From a virus, in the IMG/VR virus record IMGVR_UViG_3300037189_015955, positions 1-38,181 of that record: DNA of 38,181 bases; one strand, written 5' to 3'. The notes beneath the pieces are model-generated. The model was not told where the DNA came from. It did no database searches and saw nothing but the letters and a program-made list of their open reading frames with translations. The position numbers were made by a program, and so were the translations under genes. Shown piece after piece: positions 8,557-15,450 of the stretch (positions are counted from its first letter, which is position 1; every line of letters starts with the position of its first letter).

Positions 8557-8804
8557 TTTTGGCGTTGATCTGCGCCGCCGTTGCGGTGTTTCTGTTTCCG
8601 CTGCCCGCAAACGGCTCGAGCCGTGTTTTCAAGGGTTTTCGTGATCTGTTCAAAACCGGCAGCGCGGATTCTTTCGGCGCTTCAATCGGTCAGCTATCGC
8701 GCGTTCGCGCGCGGCTTGCTGCAACCAATGCGCTGACAGAAAAAGAAAAAACAGCCATCGAAACGCTAACGCTGGCGCTGGTCGCGGGGAGTGAAATCCC
8801 GTGA
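8553..8804 (+). CDS. Small membrane-anchored protein, possible lysis accessory
   Basis: This 83-residue protein has an N-terminal hydrophobic helix (residues 1-18, MILALICAAVAVFLFPLP) followed by a short charged domain ending in a helical LTEKEKTAIETLTLAL segment. The start overlaps the previous stop by four bases (ATGA). A 29-base stretch beginning at 8613 is nearly repeated at 26696 near the capsid gene. Size and context suit a spanin- or holin-like role, but no lipobox is visible and function is unknown. Confidence 0.5.
   Translation: MILALICAAVAVFLFPLPANGSSRVFKGFRDLFKTGSADSFGASIGQLSRVRARLAATNALTEKEKTAIETLTLALVAGSEIP
8613..8641 (+). repeat. 29-bp dispersed repeat, copy A (palindromic head)
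   Basis: It begins with the palindrome GGCTCGAGCC and shares its first 17 bases (GGCTCGAGCCGTGTTTT) and its last six (TTTTCG) with 26696-26724, 26 of 29 identical. This copy lies inside the 8553 coding region. The other copy is upstream of the capsid gene. Confidence 0.7.
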
Positions 8805-9253
8805 TCAGAAAAGCCATTGCCGCCGCGTTACTGGCAGCCGCGTTTCTGTGGTGGCTGGCGCATATCGAGCCTAGCCAGCCAACCCCCGCGCCCGCGCCGC
8901 TTGGGGGATTGGTTTTGCGCGGCCTGTTCGTTTCGCCAACAGCCGCTTCGGATTCGCAGATCATCGCCGCGCTGTGCGATGAAGTGGCAAGCGTGATCGA
9001 ATGGGATGGTATGCAAGATCGCCCGCGGCTAACTACCGGCGCCGCGTTTGACGATCTGCGGACGATTGCCCGCGAATGCCGGATGCGGGGCGAATCAATC
9101 GGCGCCCGTCAGCCGCGCGTGCGCGATGCCATCGCTGCCTACATGACCGAAAAACTAGGAACGTCTGGCGGGCCGGTTGGGCCGGAAGCGCGGGCGCAGT
9201 GGGTTGCGACCCTCCGCGATGTATCGAGGGCAGCCGCCGATGCAACGCGATAG
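8801..9253 (+). CDS. Membrane-anchored hypothetical protein
   Basis: Starting at GTG 8801 (GTGA overlap), it encodes 150 residues. Residues 4-20 (KAIAAALLAAAFLWWLA) form a signal anchor, followed by a Pro-rich stretch and a soluble domain with two Cys and many Arg. This is a type II membrane topology, with the bulk probably outside the cytoplasm. It sits directly before the membrane-anchored cysteine protease and overlaps it by 14 bases, which supports a shared role in lysis or envelope passage. Confidence 0.5.
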   Translation: MIRKAIAAALLAAAFLWWLAHIEPSQPTPAPAPLGGLVLRGLFVSPTAASDSQIIAALCDEVASVIEWDGMQDRPRLTTGAAFDDLRTIARECRMRGESIGARQPRVRDAIAAYMTEKLGTSGGPVGPEARAQWVATLRDVSRAAADATR

Positions 9254-10322
9254 CCGCGCCTTAATCGCCGCCGTTCTTCTGTTCGTTGCCGCGGTTGTCG
9301 CGGTGCGATCCTGGCCGATGCCGCGCCCAACGGCGGCGCAGGCTGGCAACTTCGGCTACACACCCAATCCCGAAGGATCGCGGCAATTCCTCCGCGAACT
9401 GCGGCAGCCGTATTTTTCGGATGCCGGGGCCGAAATTCTCGACAACGCGCAGGGCCGCGATACGTTCTTATGGCGCTACGCTGATCGCGCGCATCGGCAA
9501 GTTTATGGAAAACCGTATGGCCCCTGGAAACAGGGGATCGGGGATTGTGTTTCGTTTGGTTTCGCTTTATCCGCCTATGTCGGGCAAGCGGTCGATTTTT
9601 GCGAGGGGGAATTGCCGGAACCGCCGTTGCTGGTAGCAACGGAACCGCTGTATGGCGGTTCGCGCTGCGAAAGCCGCGGGATCGAGTTTGCAGGGTGGCA
9701 GGATGGCAGCTACGGGGCAGCCGCGGCGCGATGGGTTGCCGGTCTGAAAAACGGAACCGGCGGCATCATCTACCGAAAAAAGTATGGGACGAATGATTTG
9801 ACCGAATACGATCCGCAGCGCGCAAAGGATTGGGGCGCGTATGGCTGCGGCGGGCGCGGCAATACGGAACTAGATCATGTTGCCAACGAACACACCGTTC
9901 GCGCCGTCGCGTTGGTAACGAACTGGCAGGAAGCCGCCGCGTCGATCGAGGCGGGCGCGCCCGTGGCTGTCTGTTGCGGGGTTGGGTTTTCCTCCCGCCG
10001 TAATAAGGATGGATTTTCGGAACGCATCTATCCCGGCTGGGCGCATTGCCAAGCCATGATTGCGGTTCGCTACGCGCACAACGAAGGCGGGCGCGATGGG
10101 ATTCTGGTTATGAATTCCTGGGGTGTGTGGAATGGCCCGCCGGAAAACAAATGGCCGAAGGATCAACCGGACGGCAGCTATTGGGTTTCGCGCGAAACCG
10201 TTAACGAAATGCTGAAAGGTGGCGATTCCTTTTCCCTTGCTGGCGTGAATGGGTTTCGCTGGCGCGAATTGAATCACGGCGATTTTCTGGCAGTTCCTCC
10301 CGATACGGACGGCAGCAAATGA
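9240..10322 (+). CDS. Membrane-anchored papain-like cysteine protease
   Basis: ATG 9240 gives 360 residues and follows a GAGGG site. Residues 7-23 (ALIAAVLLFVAAVVAV) form a signal anchor. The C1-type triad is visible: Cys103 in GIGDCVSFG, His268 in WAHCQAM and Asn291 in MNSWG. The oxyanion Gln expected just before the Cys may be Gln98 in WKQGIGDC. Papain-like folds are unusual as phage lysins. Its place among membrane proteins suggests envelope or surface-layer degradation during lysis. A role in virion maturation is less likely, as the prohead protease is encoded at 26776. Confidence 0.8.
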   Translation: MQRDSRALIAAVLLFVAAVVAVRSWPMPRPTAAQAGNFGYTPNPEGSRQFLRELRQPYFSDAGAEILDNAQGRDTFLWRYADRAHRQVYGKPYGPWKQGIGDCVSFGFALSAYVGQAVDFCEGELPEPPLLVATEPLYGGSRCESRGIEFAGWQDGSYGAAAARWVAGLKNGTGGIIYRKKYGTNDLTEYDPQRAKDWGAYGCGGRGNTELDHVANEHTVRAVALVTNWQEAAASIEAGAPVAVCCGVGFSSRRNKDGFSERIYPGWAHCQAMIAVRYAHNEGGRDGILVMNSWGVWNGPPENKWPKDQPDGSYWVSRETVNEMLKGGDSFSLAGVNGFRWRELNHGDFLAVPPDTDGSK

Positions 10323-10576
10323 CAACGATTACGAACGGACGGTTGGCGCTGGTGTGCGCGGTTTGCTTCGCGGCTGGTTGCTGGTTTGGCTATGGCAACG
10401 GAAAGGCTGCCGCCGCGCAGGATCGCCCCGTGTTGCGCGCAATTGCCCGCGTTGCGAAACTTGGATTGTGGATGATGTTCCTCGCTGAATCCTCGCCGCC
10501 CGCTGAACCGGCGCACGTTGCGCATATCTACCGGCATCATGGCGGGGATCAGATCACGCACCGGGAAGGCTGGTAA
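10319..10576 (+). CDS. Small membrane protein
   Basis: This 85-residue protein has a hydrophobic N-terminal helix (residues 8-26, LALVCAVCFAAGCWFGYG) with two Cys. An amphipathic stretch (RPVLRAIARVAKLGLWMMFLAE) could lie on the membrane surface, and a polar tail follows. ATG overlaps the protease stop by four bases. In the lysis-like cassette it could be a holin, antiholin or protease partner. The sequence does not decide between these. Confidence 0.5.
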   Translation: MTTITNGRLALVCAVCFAAGCWFGYGNGKAAAAQDRPVLRAIARVAKLGLWMMFLAESSPPAEPAHVAHIYRHHGGDQITHREGW

Positions 10577-10579
10577 ACG

Positions 10580-10927
10580 ATGTGGGAATATGTGCTAGCC
10601 GCCCTGGCAGCGCTGTCCGCAGACCCGCGGGCGGTTGATCTGGAACCGCCGCAGGCTGCCGCCGCGGTTGGCGTTGCCTACGCGGCGCTGGCGCCCGCGG
10701 GCGAACCGCAGCCGGTTCCGCCCGCCCCGGCCCCGCCTGGGAAGTGTTGCGCGGAATGCAAGGGCAGCGGCAGCATCGTTCAGCCAGATGGGCATAGAAC
10801 CGATTGCCCATGCCCCAGCGGCTGCAAATGCAAGCCAACCAAGCGCGCCGAATTTTGGCCCGAATGGCCCGTTTCGCCCGCTGCCCCTGCGCCTGTTGTA
10901 TCGCCCGCGTCGAATCGCAGGGGGTAA
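10580..10927 (+). CDS. Cys-rich, Pro-rich small protein
   Basis: This 115-residue protein has an Ala/Pro-rich N-terminal half and a Cys-rich patch near residues 57-84 (CCAECKGSGSI, then CPCPSGCKCK). Its CxxC spacing resembles DnaJ-type zinc motifs. It ends in a Pro/Ala-rich tail. The N-terminal residues are mildly hydrophobic. It lies three bases after the preceding gene in the lysis-like run. Metal binding is likely from the Cys spacing; the role is unknown. Confidence 0.5.
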   Translation: MWEYVLAALAALSADPRAVDLEPPQAAAAVGVAYAALAPAGEPQPVPPAPAPPGKCCAECKGSGSIVQPDGHRTDCPCPSGCKCKPTKRAEFWPEWPVSPAAPAPVVSPASNRRG

Positions 10928-10929
10928 CC

Positions 10930-11331
10930 GTGGGGGCCGCGGGCGAAACGCGATTGGAACAACTCCGCGCCGCGGTGCGCGACCGCATCGGCCAGCCAGC
11001 GCATACGCTATCGCATTCCTGCGATGTGATGGTTGATGAAGTTTGCCGGTTCTGGCCGCTTAAAGAATTTCAGCGGCTGGCAGACGATCAGCACGGGCCA
11101 GCGACCGGCGGCGACGTTATCCGCGCCATGCGGGTTGTAGTGGCGAAGGCGCGGGAGAATCTGGAAGCGCGCTGGGGGCTGGCGAAGCCGACACAAAACG
11201 CGATCGATCTATTGATGGAAGCCATCGTAATCGAACTGGCGAACATCTGGTTTCGGTCTGCGGAATCGCGGGAAGCGATGGCAGACGTTATCGCGGCCAT
11301 ACGTTCATCCGCGGCAGATCGTAAAAAGTAG
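10930..11331 (+). CDS. Hypothetical alpha-helical protein
   Basis: GTG 10930 follows the site AGGGGG and sits two bases after the previous stop, giving 133 residues. The frame is open further upstream, but that part is a shadow of the Cys-rich gene. The product is mostly charged helices (LEQLRAAVRDRI, DVIRAMRVVVAKARENLEARW, AIDLLMEAIVIELANIWF) with no recognised motif. It is the last + strand gene before the integration region, and its 3' end overlaps a small minus-strand ORF by 27 bases. Confidence 0.5.
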   Translation: MGAAGETRLEQLRAAVRDRIGQPAHTLSHSCDVMVDEVCRFWPLKEFQRLADDQHGPATGGDVIRAMRVVVAKARENLEARWGLAKPTQNAIDLLMEAIVIELANIWFRSAESREAMADVIAAIRSSAADRKK

Positions 11332-11436
11332 ATCGACCGCATCCGCGATCAGTCGAGCCGCGCGGGAATCCGATCCCAATTCCTGGCCTAGTCGCACCAG
11401 AACCAGCGCACGAATCAGCGCATCCATTCGCATCAT
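11305..11436 (-). CDS. Small ORF downstream of integrase (43 aa)
   Basis: This minus-strand ORF starts at the ATGATG just after the integrase stop, with a GGGGG tract 4-5 bases upstream. It encodes a 43-residue helical, Leu/Arg/Ala-rich peptide (begins MMRMDALIRALVLVRLGQEL). It would be cotranscribed with the integrase. Its end overlaps the convergent + strand gene by 27 bases. It could be a small integration or excision cofactor, but without homologues it may be spurious. Confidence 0.35.
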   Translation of the reverse strand: MMRMDALIRALVLVRLGQELGSDSRAARLIADAVDLLFTICRG

Positions 11437-11442
11437 TGCCCC

Positions 11443-12351
11443 CTAGTCCAGCGGCTGCGGCGCCACCATGCGCCGCGATGCCGCCAATATGGTTGGATCG
11501 ACATAGGCCGAATACGCGAGCCGTGAACCCGGCGCGTGTCCCAAATGCCGCGATGCGCCTCCCGGTTCGCGGCATTCAACGTCAGTCGCACCGGCGCGGC
11601 GAATCCATTTCCATGTACCTTTTCTGATACCCGCCTTCCGCACCAGCGCCCGCATCTGATCCGCGAATGTTTCATGGCTGCCCATCCACGGGGTAACCAA
11701 TTCGCGCGGGCAGCGCTCCAGCGATCCGCGGAGGGCGGCCAGGGTCGAGTCTGCAAGCCGCGCCACCATCACGCGCCCGGTTTTGTGCTGAACGAATGCC
11801 ATGCACCCATCGGGTGAAATCATGTCGCACCGCAGCCGAAACATCTGATCTTCCCAGCGAAGGCCCGTATCCCATGAAATGCGGATGGCAAGCTGCCACC
11901 ATTCAGCCCGCCTTAGTCCGCAACGATGCCAGCGCGGCAGCCGTGCGCACGTTGCCGTAAGCGTCTGGATTTCCTCGCGCGTCCATGCCGTGGGCGCGAT
12001 CATCGGGCATCGCACGGGGCGCACGCGCTTTAATGGCGGATCGCAGAGATCATCATCCGCAGCCGCGCGCCATAGCGCGAGAATCTGCGATCGCTTCGAT
12101 CGAACCGTGCGCGGCGAAACCTGTTTTCCATAGGCGGCTACGAATTCCGAAACCATGCGCGAATCAAGTTCGTCTAGCGCAACTTCGCGACCGGCCCACG
12201 TTTCAAATAACTTCGCCGTGATCCGATATTGGCGCAGCGTGTCGGCCCCCAGCGGATGCGTTAGCGCGTATTCGTCAACGTAGGTTCCGATCGTCTGCCG
12301 GTTGTGTTGCTGGATCACGGGTGCGCTCTCGCGGGTGGCACCCCCATCCAT
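11443..12351 (-). CDS. int: Tyrosine recombinase integrase
   Basis: This 302-residue site-specific recombinase has a SAM-like N-terminal core-binding domain (about 17-105) and a catalytic domain. Catalytic residues fit Arg165 (DTGLRWED), Lys190 (QHKTGR), Arg251 (KWIRR, with Lys replacing the usual His of HxxR), His272 (HLGH) and Tyr283 (SAYVDP). The frame stays open upstream to 12813, but that stretch runs through a tRNA fragment and gives the classic false tRNA translation AGLEPATFGSVDRC, so ATG 12351 is chosen. The adjacent attP and repressor show a lysogenic phage. Confidence 0.85.
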   Translation of the reverse strand: MDGGATRESAPVIQQHNRQTIGTYVDEYALTHPLGADTLRQYRITAKLFETWAGREVALDELDSRMVSEFVAAYGKQVSPRTVRSKRSQILALWRAAADDDLCDPPLKRVRPVRCPMIAPTAWTREEIQTLTATCARLPRWHRCGLRRAEWWQLAIRISWDTGLRWEDQMFRLRCDMISPDGCMAFVQHKTGRVMVARLADSTLAALRGSLERCPRELVTPWMGSHETFADQMRALVRKAGIRKGTWKWIRRAGATDVECREPGGASRHLGHAPGSRLAYSAYVDPTILAASRRMVAPQPLD

Positions 12352-12421
12352 GCGGGCGACATTCGGTAGGGGGGCTACTGTCCCCCATCTGGAAATTTCA
12401 TCAACCCCCGCGGATGGGCGC

Positions 12422-12450
12422 GCGCTCCCCCCAATGGCGGGGCGCTCCCC
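12422..12450. repeat. Direct repeat near attP
   Basis: The 9-mer GCGCTCCCC occurs at 12422-12430 and again at 12442-12450, exactly 20 bases apart, just left of the tRNA-derived core. It could be an integrase arm-type binding site. Two copies alone are weak evidence. Confidence 0.35.
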
Positions 12451-12453
12451 TCG

Positions 12454-12506
12454 ATAGCATCGGTCTACGGAACCGAAGGTTGCTGGTTCGAGCCCAGCGG
12501 GGTGTA
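12454..12506 (+). other. attP core: 3' part of a tRNA-Arg(ACG) gene
   Basis: The stretch folds as the 3' half of a tRNA. The anticodon stem TCGGT/ACCGA (12460-12464, 12472-12476) flanks loop CTACGGA, giving anticodon ACG (Arg). Variable bases AGGTT follow, then T stem GCTGG/CCAGC with loop TTCGAGC (12482-12498), 3' acceptor strand GGGGTGT (12499-12505) and discriminator A. The 5' half is absent, so it is not a functional tRNA gene. Lying between the integrase start and the repressor, it is the phage attachment site. Integration would restore the 3' end of the host tRNA-Arg gene. Confidence 0.85.
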
Positions 12507-12571
12507 TTGCTAAAAACCATCCTACCCTGCCTGGGGGGGTAGGGCAAATCGCGGGAATGGAGGCCGGGAAT

Positions 12572-12823
12572 ATGGCTGGGACACGACACGCGGGAGGGCG
12601 CCCGCGGATTCTCAAATACACCCCGATGGGCAAACGGATCGTGGCCGAAGCTAACCGGCTAGGGCTGGCGATCGATGAAGTGGCGGAAGCCGCCGGGGTT
12701 TCGCGTCCAACGCTGTACCGCATTCTGTCGGGCCGCATCGGCTCCCCCCGGCTGCAAACCGTTCTGGCAATCGCAGCCGCGCTGCGAACCCCCGCCAGCC
12801 GTCTAATCGGCAAGGGCGCCTAG
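12572..12823 (+). CDS. XRE-family HTH repressor
   Basis: This 83-residue protein has a Cro/CI-type helix-turn-helix at about residues 35-57 (IDEVAEAAGVSRPTLYRILSG) in a compact helical domain. There is no dimerisation or LexA-like cleavage domain. ATG 12572 has GGAGG 8 bases upstream; an ATG at 12557 would add five residues but lacks a site. It lies between attP and a perfect inverted repeat overlapping a promoter for the early genes. It is the best candidate for the lysogeny repressor, though a Cro-like role cannot be excluded. Confidence 0.75.
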   Translation: MAGTRHAGGRPRILKYTPMGKRIVAEANRLGLAIDEVAEAAGVSRPTLYRILSGRIGSPRLQTVLAIAAALRTPASRLIGKGA

Positions 12824-12837
12824 GTTCCTTGAATCGC

Positions 12838-12883
12838 AAACGCACAAACTGGGATTGACGATAGTTTGTGCGTTTCCGATACT
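12838..12883 (+). promoter_or_regulatory. Early promoter with inverted-repeat operator
   Basis: The perfect 13-bp inverted repeat AAACGCACAAACT / AGTTTGTGCGTTT occupies 12838-12850 and 12863-12875 with a 12-base centre. A -35 TTGACG (12855-12860) and a -10 GATACT (12878-12883) are 17 bases apart and overlap it, directed into the early genes. It lies 14 bases after the repressor stop, so it is a likely repressor-controlled promoter. The same repeat could fold as a hairpin, but there is no T-run after it. Confidence 0.65.
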
Positions 12884-13007
12884 TCTCCCCGCACGGCGCC
12901 GGTATGCGTTGTGCCGCTACCGCTATGGCGGCGGCGACAAGGAATCTAATCGCCTACGGAGGGGCGCCAGATGCCAGCCGCACCGCGCCCCCGAAAGGGA
13001 AAACGGA

Positions 13008-13328
13008 ATGCGCGTGATCTTGACCGATCAGCAATTGCGCCGCTGGCGCCGCGAGGGAAGAACACCGGAAGCGATCATGGCGGCAACGGGGTGGAGCGAA
13101 CCGCACTACCGGCGCCGAATCGCGCAGGCATACGGCAGGCCCGCGGCGGGCGATCCCTCGCCGGAAGCGATAGCGGCAGCCTGCCTGGAAATTCAACAGG
13201 AATGGAGTCACGCGGAACGCCAGCGGCGATTGATCCAATCGGGCAGCGCGTTCCGCTGGAAGGGAAAAGGGCGCGGCGGCTGCCCAAAAAAATCGGAAGG
13301 CAGTCGCGGGGATGGCTTCGCTGCCTAA
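13008..13328 (+). CDS. HTH-like early protein
   Basis: ATG 13008 gives 106 basic residues. The N-terminal part (LTDQQLRRWRREGRTPEAIM, then AATGWSEPHYRRRIAQAYG) reads as a helix-turn-helix. The segment PSPEAIAAACLEIQQEWSHAE resembles the C-terminal helix of small phage regulators. It is probably the first early protein and may control early transcription. A frame open from ATG 12971, which has a strong GGAGGGG site, overlaps it but translates into low-complexity Gly/Arg/Pro sequence. The true first start of this operon is therefore uncertain. Confidence 0.6.
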   Translation: MRVILTDQQLRRWRREGRTPEAIMAATGWSEPHYRRRIAQAYGRPAAGDPSPEAIAAACLEIQQEWSHAERQRRLIQSGSAFRWKGKGRGGCPKKSEGSRGDGFAA

Positions 13329-13411
13329 CTCGCGTTCACGCGCTCTTGCGTCATGTTGTCGCGCAGTTCGGCACGTTATCGCAGACGCGCCACGATGAAT
13401 ACGCGCGGCGC

Positions 13412-13645
13412 ATGGCGGCTTGTGATCGAACGGTGTTGCTGGACGCGGCATCAGAAGCAATCGCCCAGCTAGAACGGCTGCGGCAGTCGATCGAGGCGGC
13501 TATGTCGGCAACTCAACCAACGGAAGCGGAACCTGGATCGGCTGAAAAAATCGCCGTGCTGGCGCGGCGGTTCGCGGGCAGCCGTTCGCTTTGGATCGAA
13601 GGCGACAAACAATCAGAACTGCCGCAGGCAGGGGGGGCGGATTGA
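13412..13645 (+). CDS. Hypothetical early protein (start uncertain)
   Basis: The frame ending at 13645 encodes a helical acidic protein (LLDAASEAIAQLERLRQSIE, then SAEKIAVLARRFAGSRSLW). ATG 13412 gives 77 residues but lacks a clear ribosome binding site; TTG 13346 would add 22. The frame stays open back to 12971, where the sequence is low complexity, so a start after the 13328 stop is favoured. Its stop overlaps the csrA start (TGATG), indicating coupling. Function unknown. Confidence 0.45.
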   Translation: MAACDRTVLLDAASEAIAQLERLRQSIEAAMSATQPTEAEPGSAEKIAVLARRFAGSRSLWIEGDKQSELPQAGGAD

Positions 13646-13872
13646 TGTTGTGGCTACGAAGGAAACGCGGCGAATCGATCGTAATCGGGGATGGCGAAAT
13701 CGAGGTAATCGTGTCGCGGATCGACGGCGACACGGTACGCATCGGCATCCATGCCCCCGATTCTGTATCGATCAACCGTGGGGAAGTCTGGTTGTCGCGT
13801 GAGCGTTGCGCGGCAACGGTTCTGGATTTGGACGCAATCAAGGAACAGGGGAAACGAAATGGCAATGTTTGA
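13645..13872 (+). CDS. csrA: CsrA-family translational regulator
   Basis: This 75-residue protein aligns with CsrA over its whole core. MLWLRRKRGESIVIGDG matches the MLxLxRKxGExIxIGD start, followed by IEVIVSRIDGDTVRIGIHAP and SVSINRGEVW. The RNA-contacting Leu4 and the Arg corresponding to Arg44 of the E. coli protein are present, with a short basic tail. CsrA dimers bind GGA motifs in hairpin loops and usually block translation or change mRNA stability. The start overlaps the upstream stop, and the end overlaps the ATPase gene by 14 bases. It could retune host or phage translation early in infection. Confidence 0.9.
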   Translation: MLWLRRKRGESIVIGDGEIEVIVSRIDGDTVRIGIHAPDSVSINRGEVWLSRERCAATVLDLDAIKEQGKRNGNV

Positions 13873-14773
13873 ACCGGCGAGGAAATCGCAAAGCTGGCTG
13901 CGGCTGGGATTCTGCGGCATATCTGGCGGCGGCAAAACGCTAACCGGATTGCGTGTCGCAACGGGGCTGGCGAACGGCGGGCGCGTTGCCGTGATCGACA
14001 CTGAACATTCATCCGCCAGCCTTTACGCTTCCGCGGGGCTGCAATTCGACGTTCGCAACCTCGATTCGTTCAGCGTTGATCGGTACATCGAATCGATCGA
14101 AGCCGCGGAACAGGCGGGGTATGCCGTTCTGCTGATCGATTCCCTTTCCCATGCATGGAGCGGCAAAGACGGCATTCTGGAATTCGTAGACAAAACCGGG
14201 AAGCGGAACGCGGGCGGCGGGAACTTCTCCGCGTGGCGCGATGCAACGCCACGGCATAACGCGCTGATCGAGGCGATCCTTTCCGCGAAGATGCACATCA
14301 TCGCGACGATGCGCAGCAAAACGGAATATGTTGTGGAGTCTGTCGGCGGCAAAACGTCGATTCGTAAGGTTGGGTTGGCGCCGGTACAGCGGGATGGGCT
14401 GGAATACGAATTCACGGTTTGCGGCGATATCAACCAAGATCACGAACTGATCGTTACGAAGACACGCGCCCCGTTTTTAAAGGATGCGGTTATCCGCGAA
14501 CCTGGGGAGGAACTGGGCAGGCAACTCCGCGAATGGCTGGAAACGGGCGATGCCCCGGCGCCGCAGCCGTTCAAGGTTCCGCAGCCGCCCGCGCCGTCGA
14601 TTGCCGACACGCTCGCGCGGGTTGCGGCTGCCAGCCCCGCGGCGCTGGAATCGTTACTGCCGCGTGTCGAGCAACGATTCGCCGCCGGGGAAATCACGGC
14701 GGATCAGCGGTCGCAGATCATCGGCGCGATTTCGGCCCGTCTGGAATCGGCTACGGCGGAAGGGGGCGCATGA
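13859..14773 (+). CDS. RecA-like AAA ATPase (Sak4-type recombination protein)
   Basis: This 304-residue protein has Walker A GISGGGKT (20-27), a Walker B-like VLLIDS (90-95) and the conserved WLRLGFCG lead-in. This matches phage nucleotide-binding proteins related to Sak4 that anneal or exchange single strands. ATG 13859 follows GGGGAAACGAA; ATG 13865 is an alternative. The C-terminal third is Pro/Ala-rich with a helical end and may contact the SSB-like protein encoded at 15653. It is in the early operon, where such proteins aid replication and recombination. Confidence 0.75.
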   Translation: MAMFEPARKSQSWLRLGFCGISGGGKTLTGLRVATGLANGGRVAVIDTEHSSASLYASAGLQFDVRNLDSFSVDRYIESIEAAEQAGYAVLLIDSLSHAWSGKDGILEFVDKTGKRNAGGGNFSAWRDATPRHNALIEAILSAKMHIIATMRSKTEYVVESVGGKTSIRKVGLAPVQRDGLEYEFTVCGDINQDHELIVTKTRAPFLKDAVIREPGEELGRQLREWLETGDAPAPQPFKVPQPPAPSIADTLARVAAASPAALESLLPRVEQRFAAGEITADQRSQIIGAISARLESATAEGGA

Positions 14774-15450
14774 TGCGTGTTCTGGTCGCCTGCGAATACA
14801 GCGGCATGGTGCGCGATGCGTTCAGCGCACGCGGATACGATGCCGCACGCTGCGATCTACTCCCCAGCGAAACGGCTGGTGTGCATTACCAGTGCGACGT
14901 GCGCGACGTTATCGGGAAGGGATGGGATTTGATGATTGCCCATCCGCCATGTACCTACCTAACAGCATCCGCAGAATGGGCCTATCGCGATCAGCAAACA
15001 AAAGCCATTCGACATGGAACGCTGATCGGACACGCGCGAAGAATGGCCCGCGAAGATGCGATCCAGTTCGTGATGGATTTGGCAAGCGCACCCATTCATC
15101 GAATCGCGATCGAAAACCCGGTAGGGGTTCTGTCTACGCGATGGAGGAAGCCGGATCAGTTCATTCAGCCCTACGAATACGGCGACAACGCCAGCAAACG
15201 AACGTGCCTATGGCTGAAAAATCTTCCGCCGCTAATTCCAACGGCATTCGCCGCGCCGCGTTTGGTGCGTTCTCCAGATGGAAGGGGATATGTCATGCGA
15301 TGGGCAAACCAGACAGATAGCGGGCAGAACAGGGAGCCGCCATCGGCGGATCGATGGAAGATACGCAGCGCGACATGGGCCGGATGGGCCGAAGCGATGG
15401 CGGATCAGTGGGGGGAATATGCCGTTTTACGGGAAGGGGGCGCGGCATGA
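14770..15450 (+). CDS. DNA methyltransferase-like protein (C5-type fold)
   Basis: This 226-residue protein begins VLVACEYSGMVRDAFSARGY, matching the SAM-binding motif I region of phage C5-methyltransferase-like proteins. It has HPPCTYL (motif IV-like PPC near residue 59) and IAIENPVG (ENP motif VI). It is shorter than full restriction-type C5 methylases and lacks an obvious target-recognition domain. Start ATGATG at 14770 overlaps the ATPase stop. It could protect phage DNA or alter regulation; the target sequence is unknown. Confidence 0.65.
   Translation: MMRVLVACEYSGMVRDAFSARGYDAARCDLLPSETAGVHYQCDVRDVIGKGWDLMIAHPPCTYLTASAEWAYRDQQTKAIRHGTLIGHARRMAREDAIQFVMDLASAPIHRIAIENPVGVLSTRWRKPDQFIQPYEYGDNASKRTCLWLKNLPPLIPTAFAAPRLVRSPDGRGYVMRWANQTDSGQNREPPSADRWKIRSATWAGWAEAMADQWGEYAVLREGGAA

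Noticed and set aside
6187-12096. Cyanobacterial HIP1-type octamer GCGATCGC as a host clue
   Set aside because: Only a few copies are visible (for example near 6187 and 12088), far from the density of HIP1-rich genomes; the enrichment is in GATC generally.
12352-12813. N-terminal extension of the integrase frame through the attP region
   Set aside because: It translates a tRNA fragment (AGLEPATFGSVDRC is a known false tRNA translation) and runs antisense to the repressor; ATG 12351 fits the recombinase length.
12971-13328. 224-codon frame from ATG 12971 as one protein
   Set aside because: Its first half is Gly/Arg/Pro/Ser-rich shadow sequence over a better HTH-like gene; only the end after 13328 is kept as a gene.
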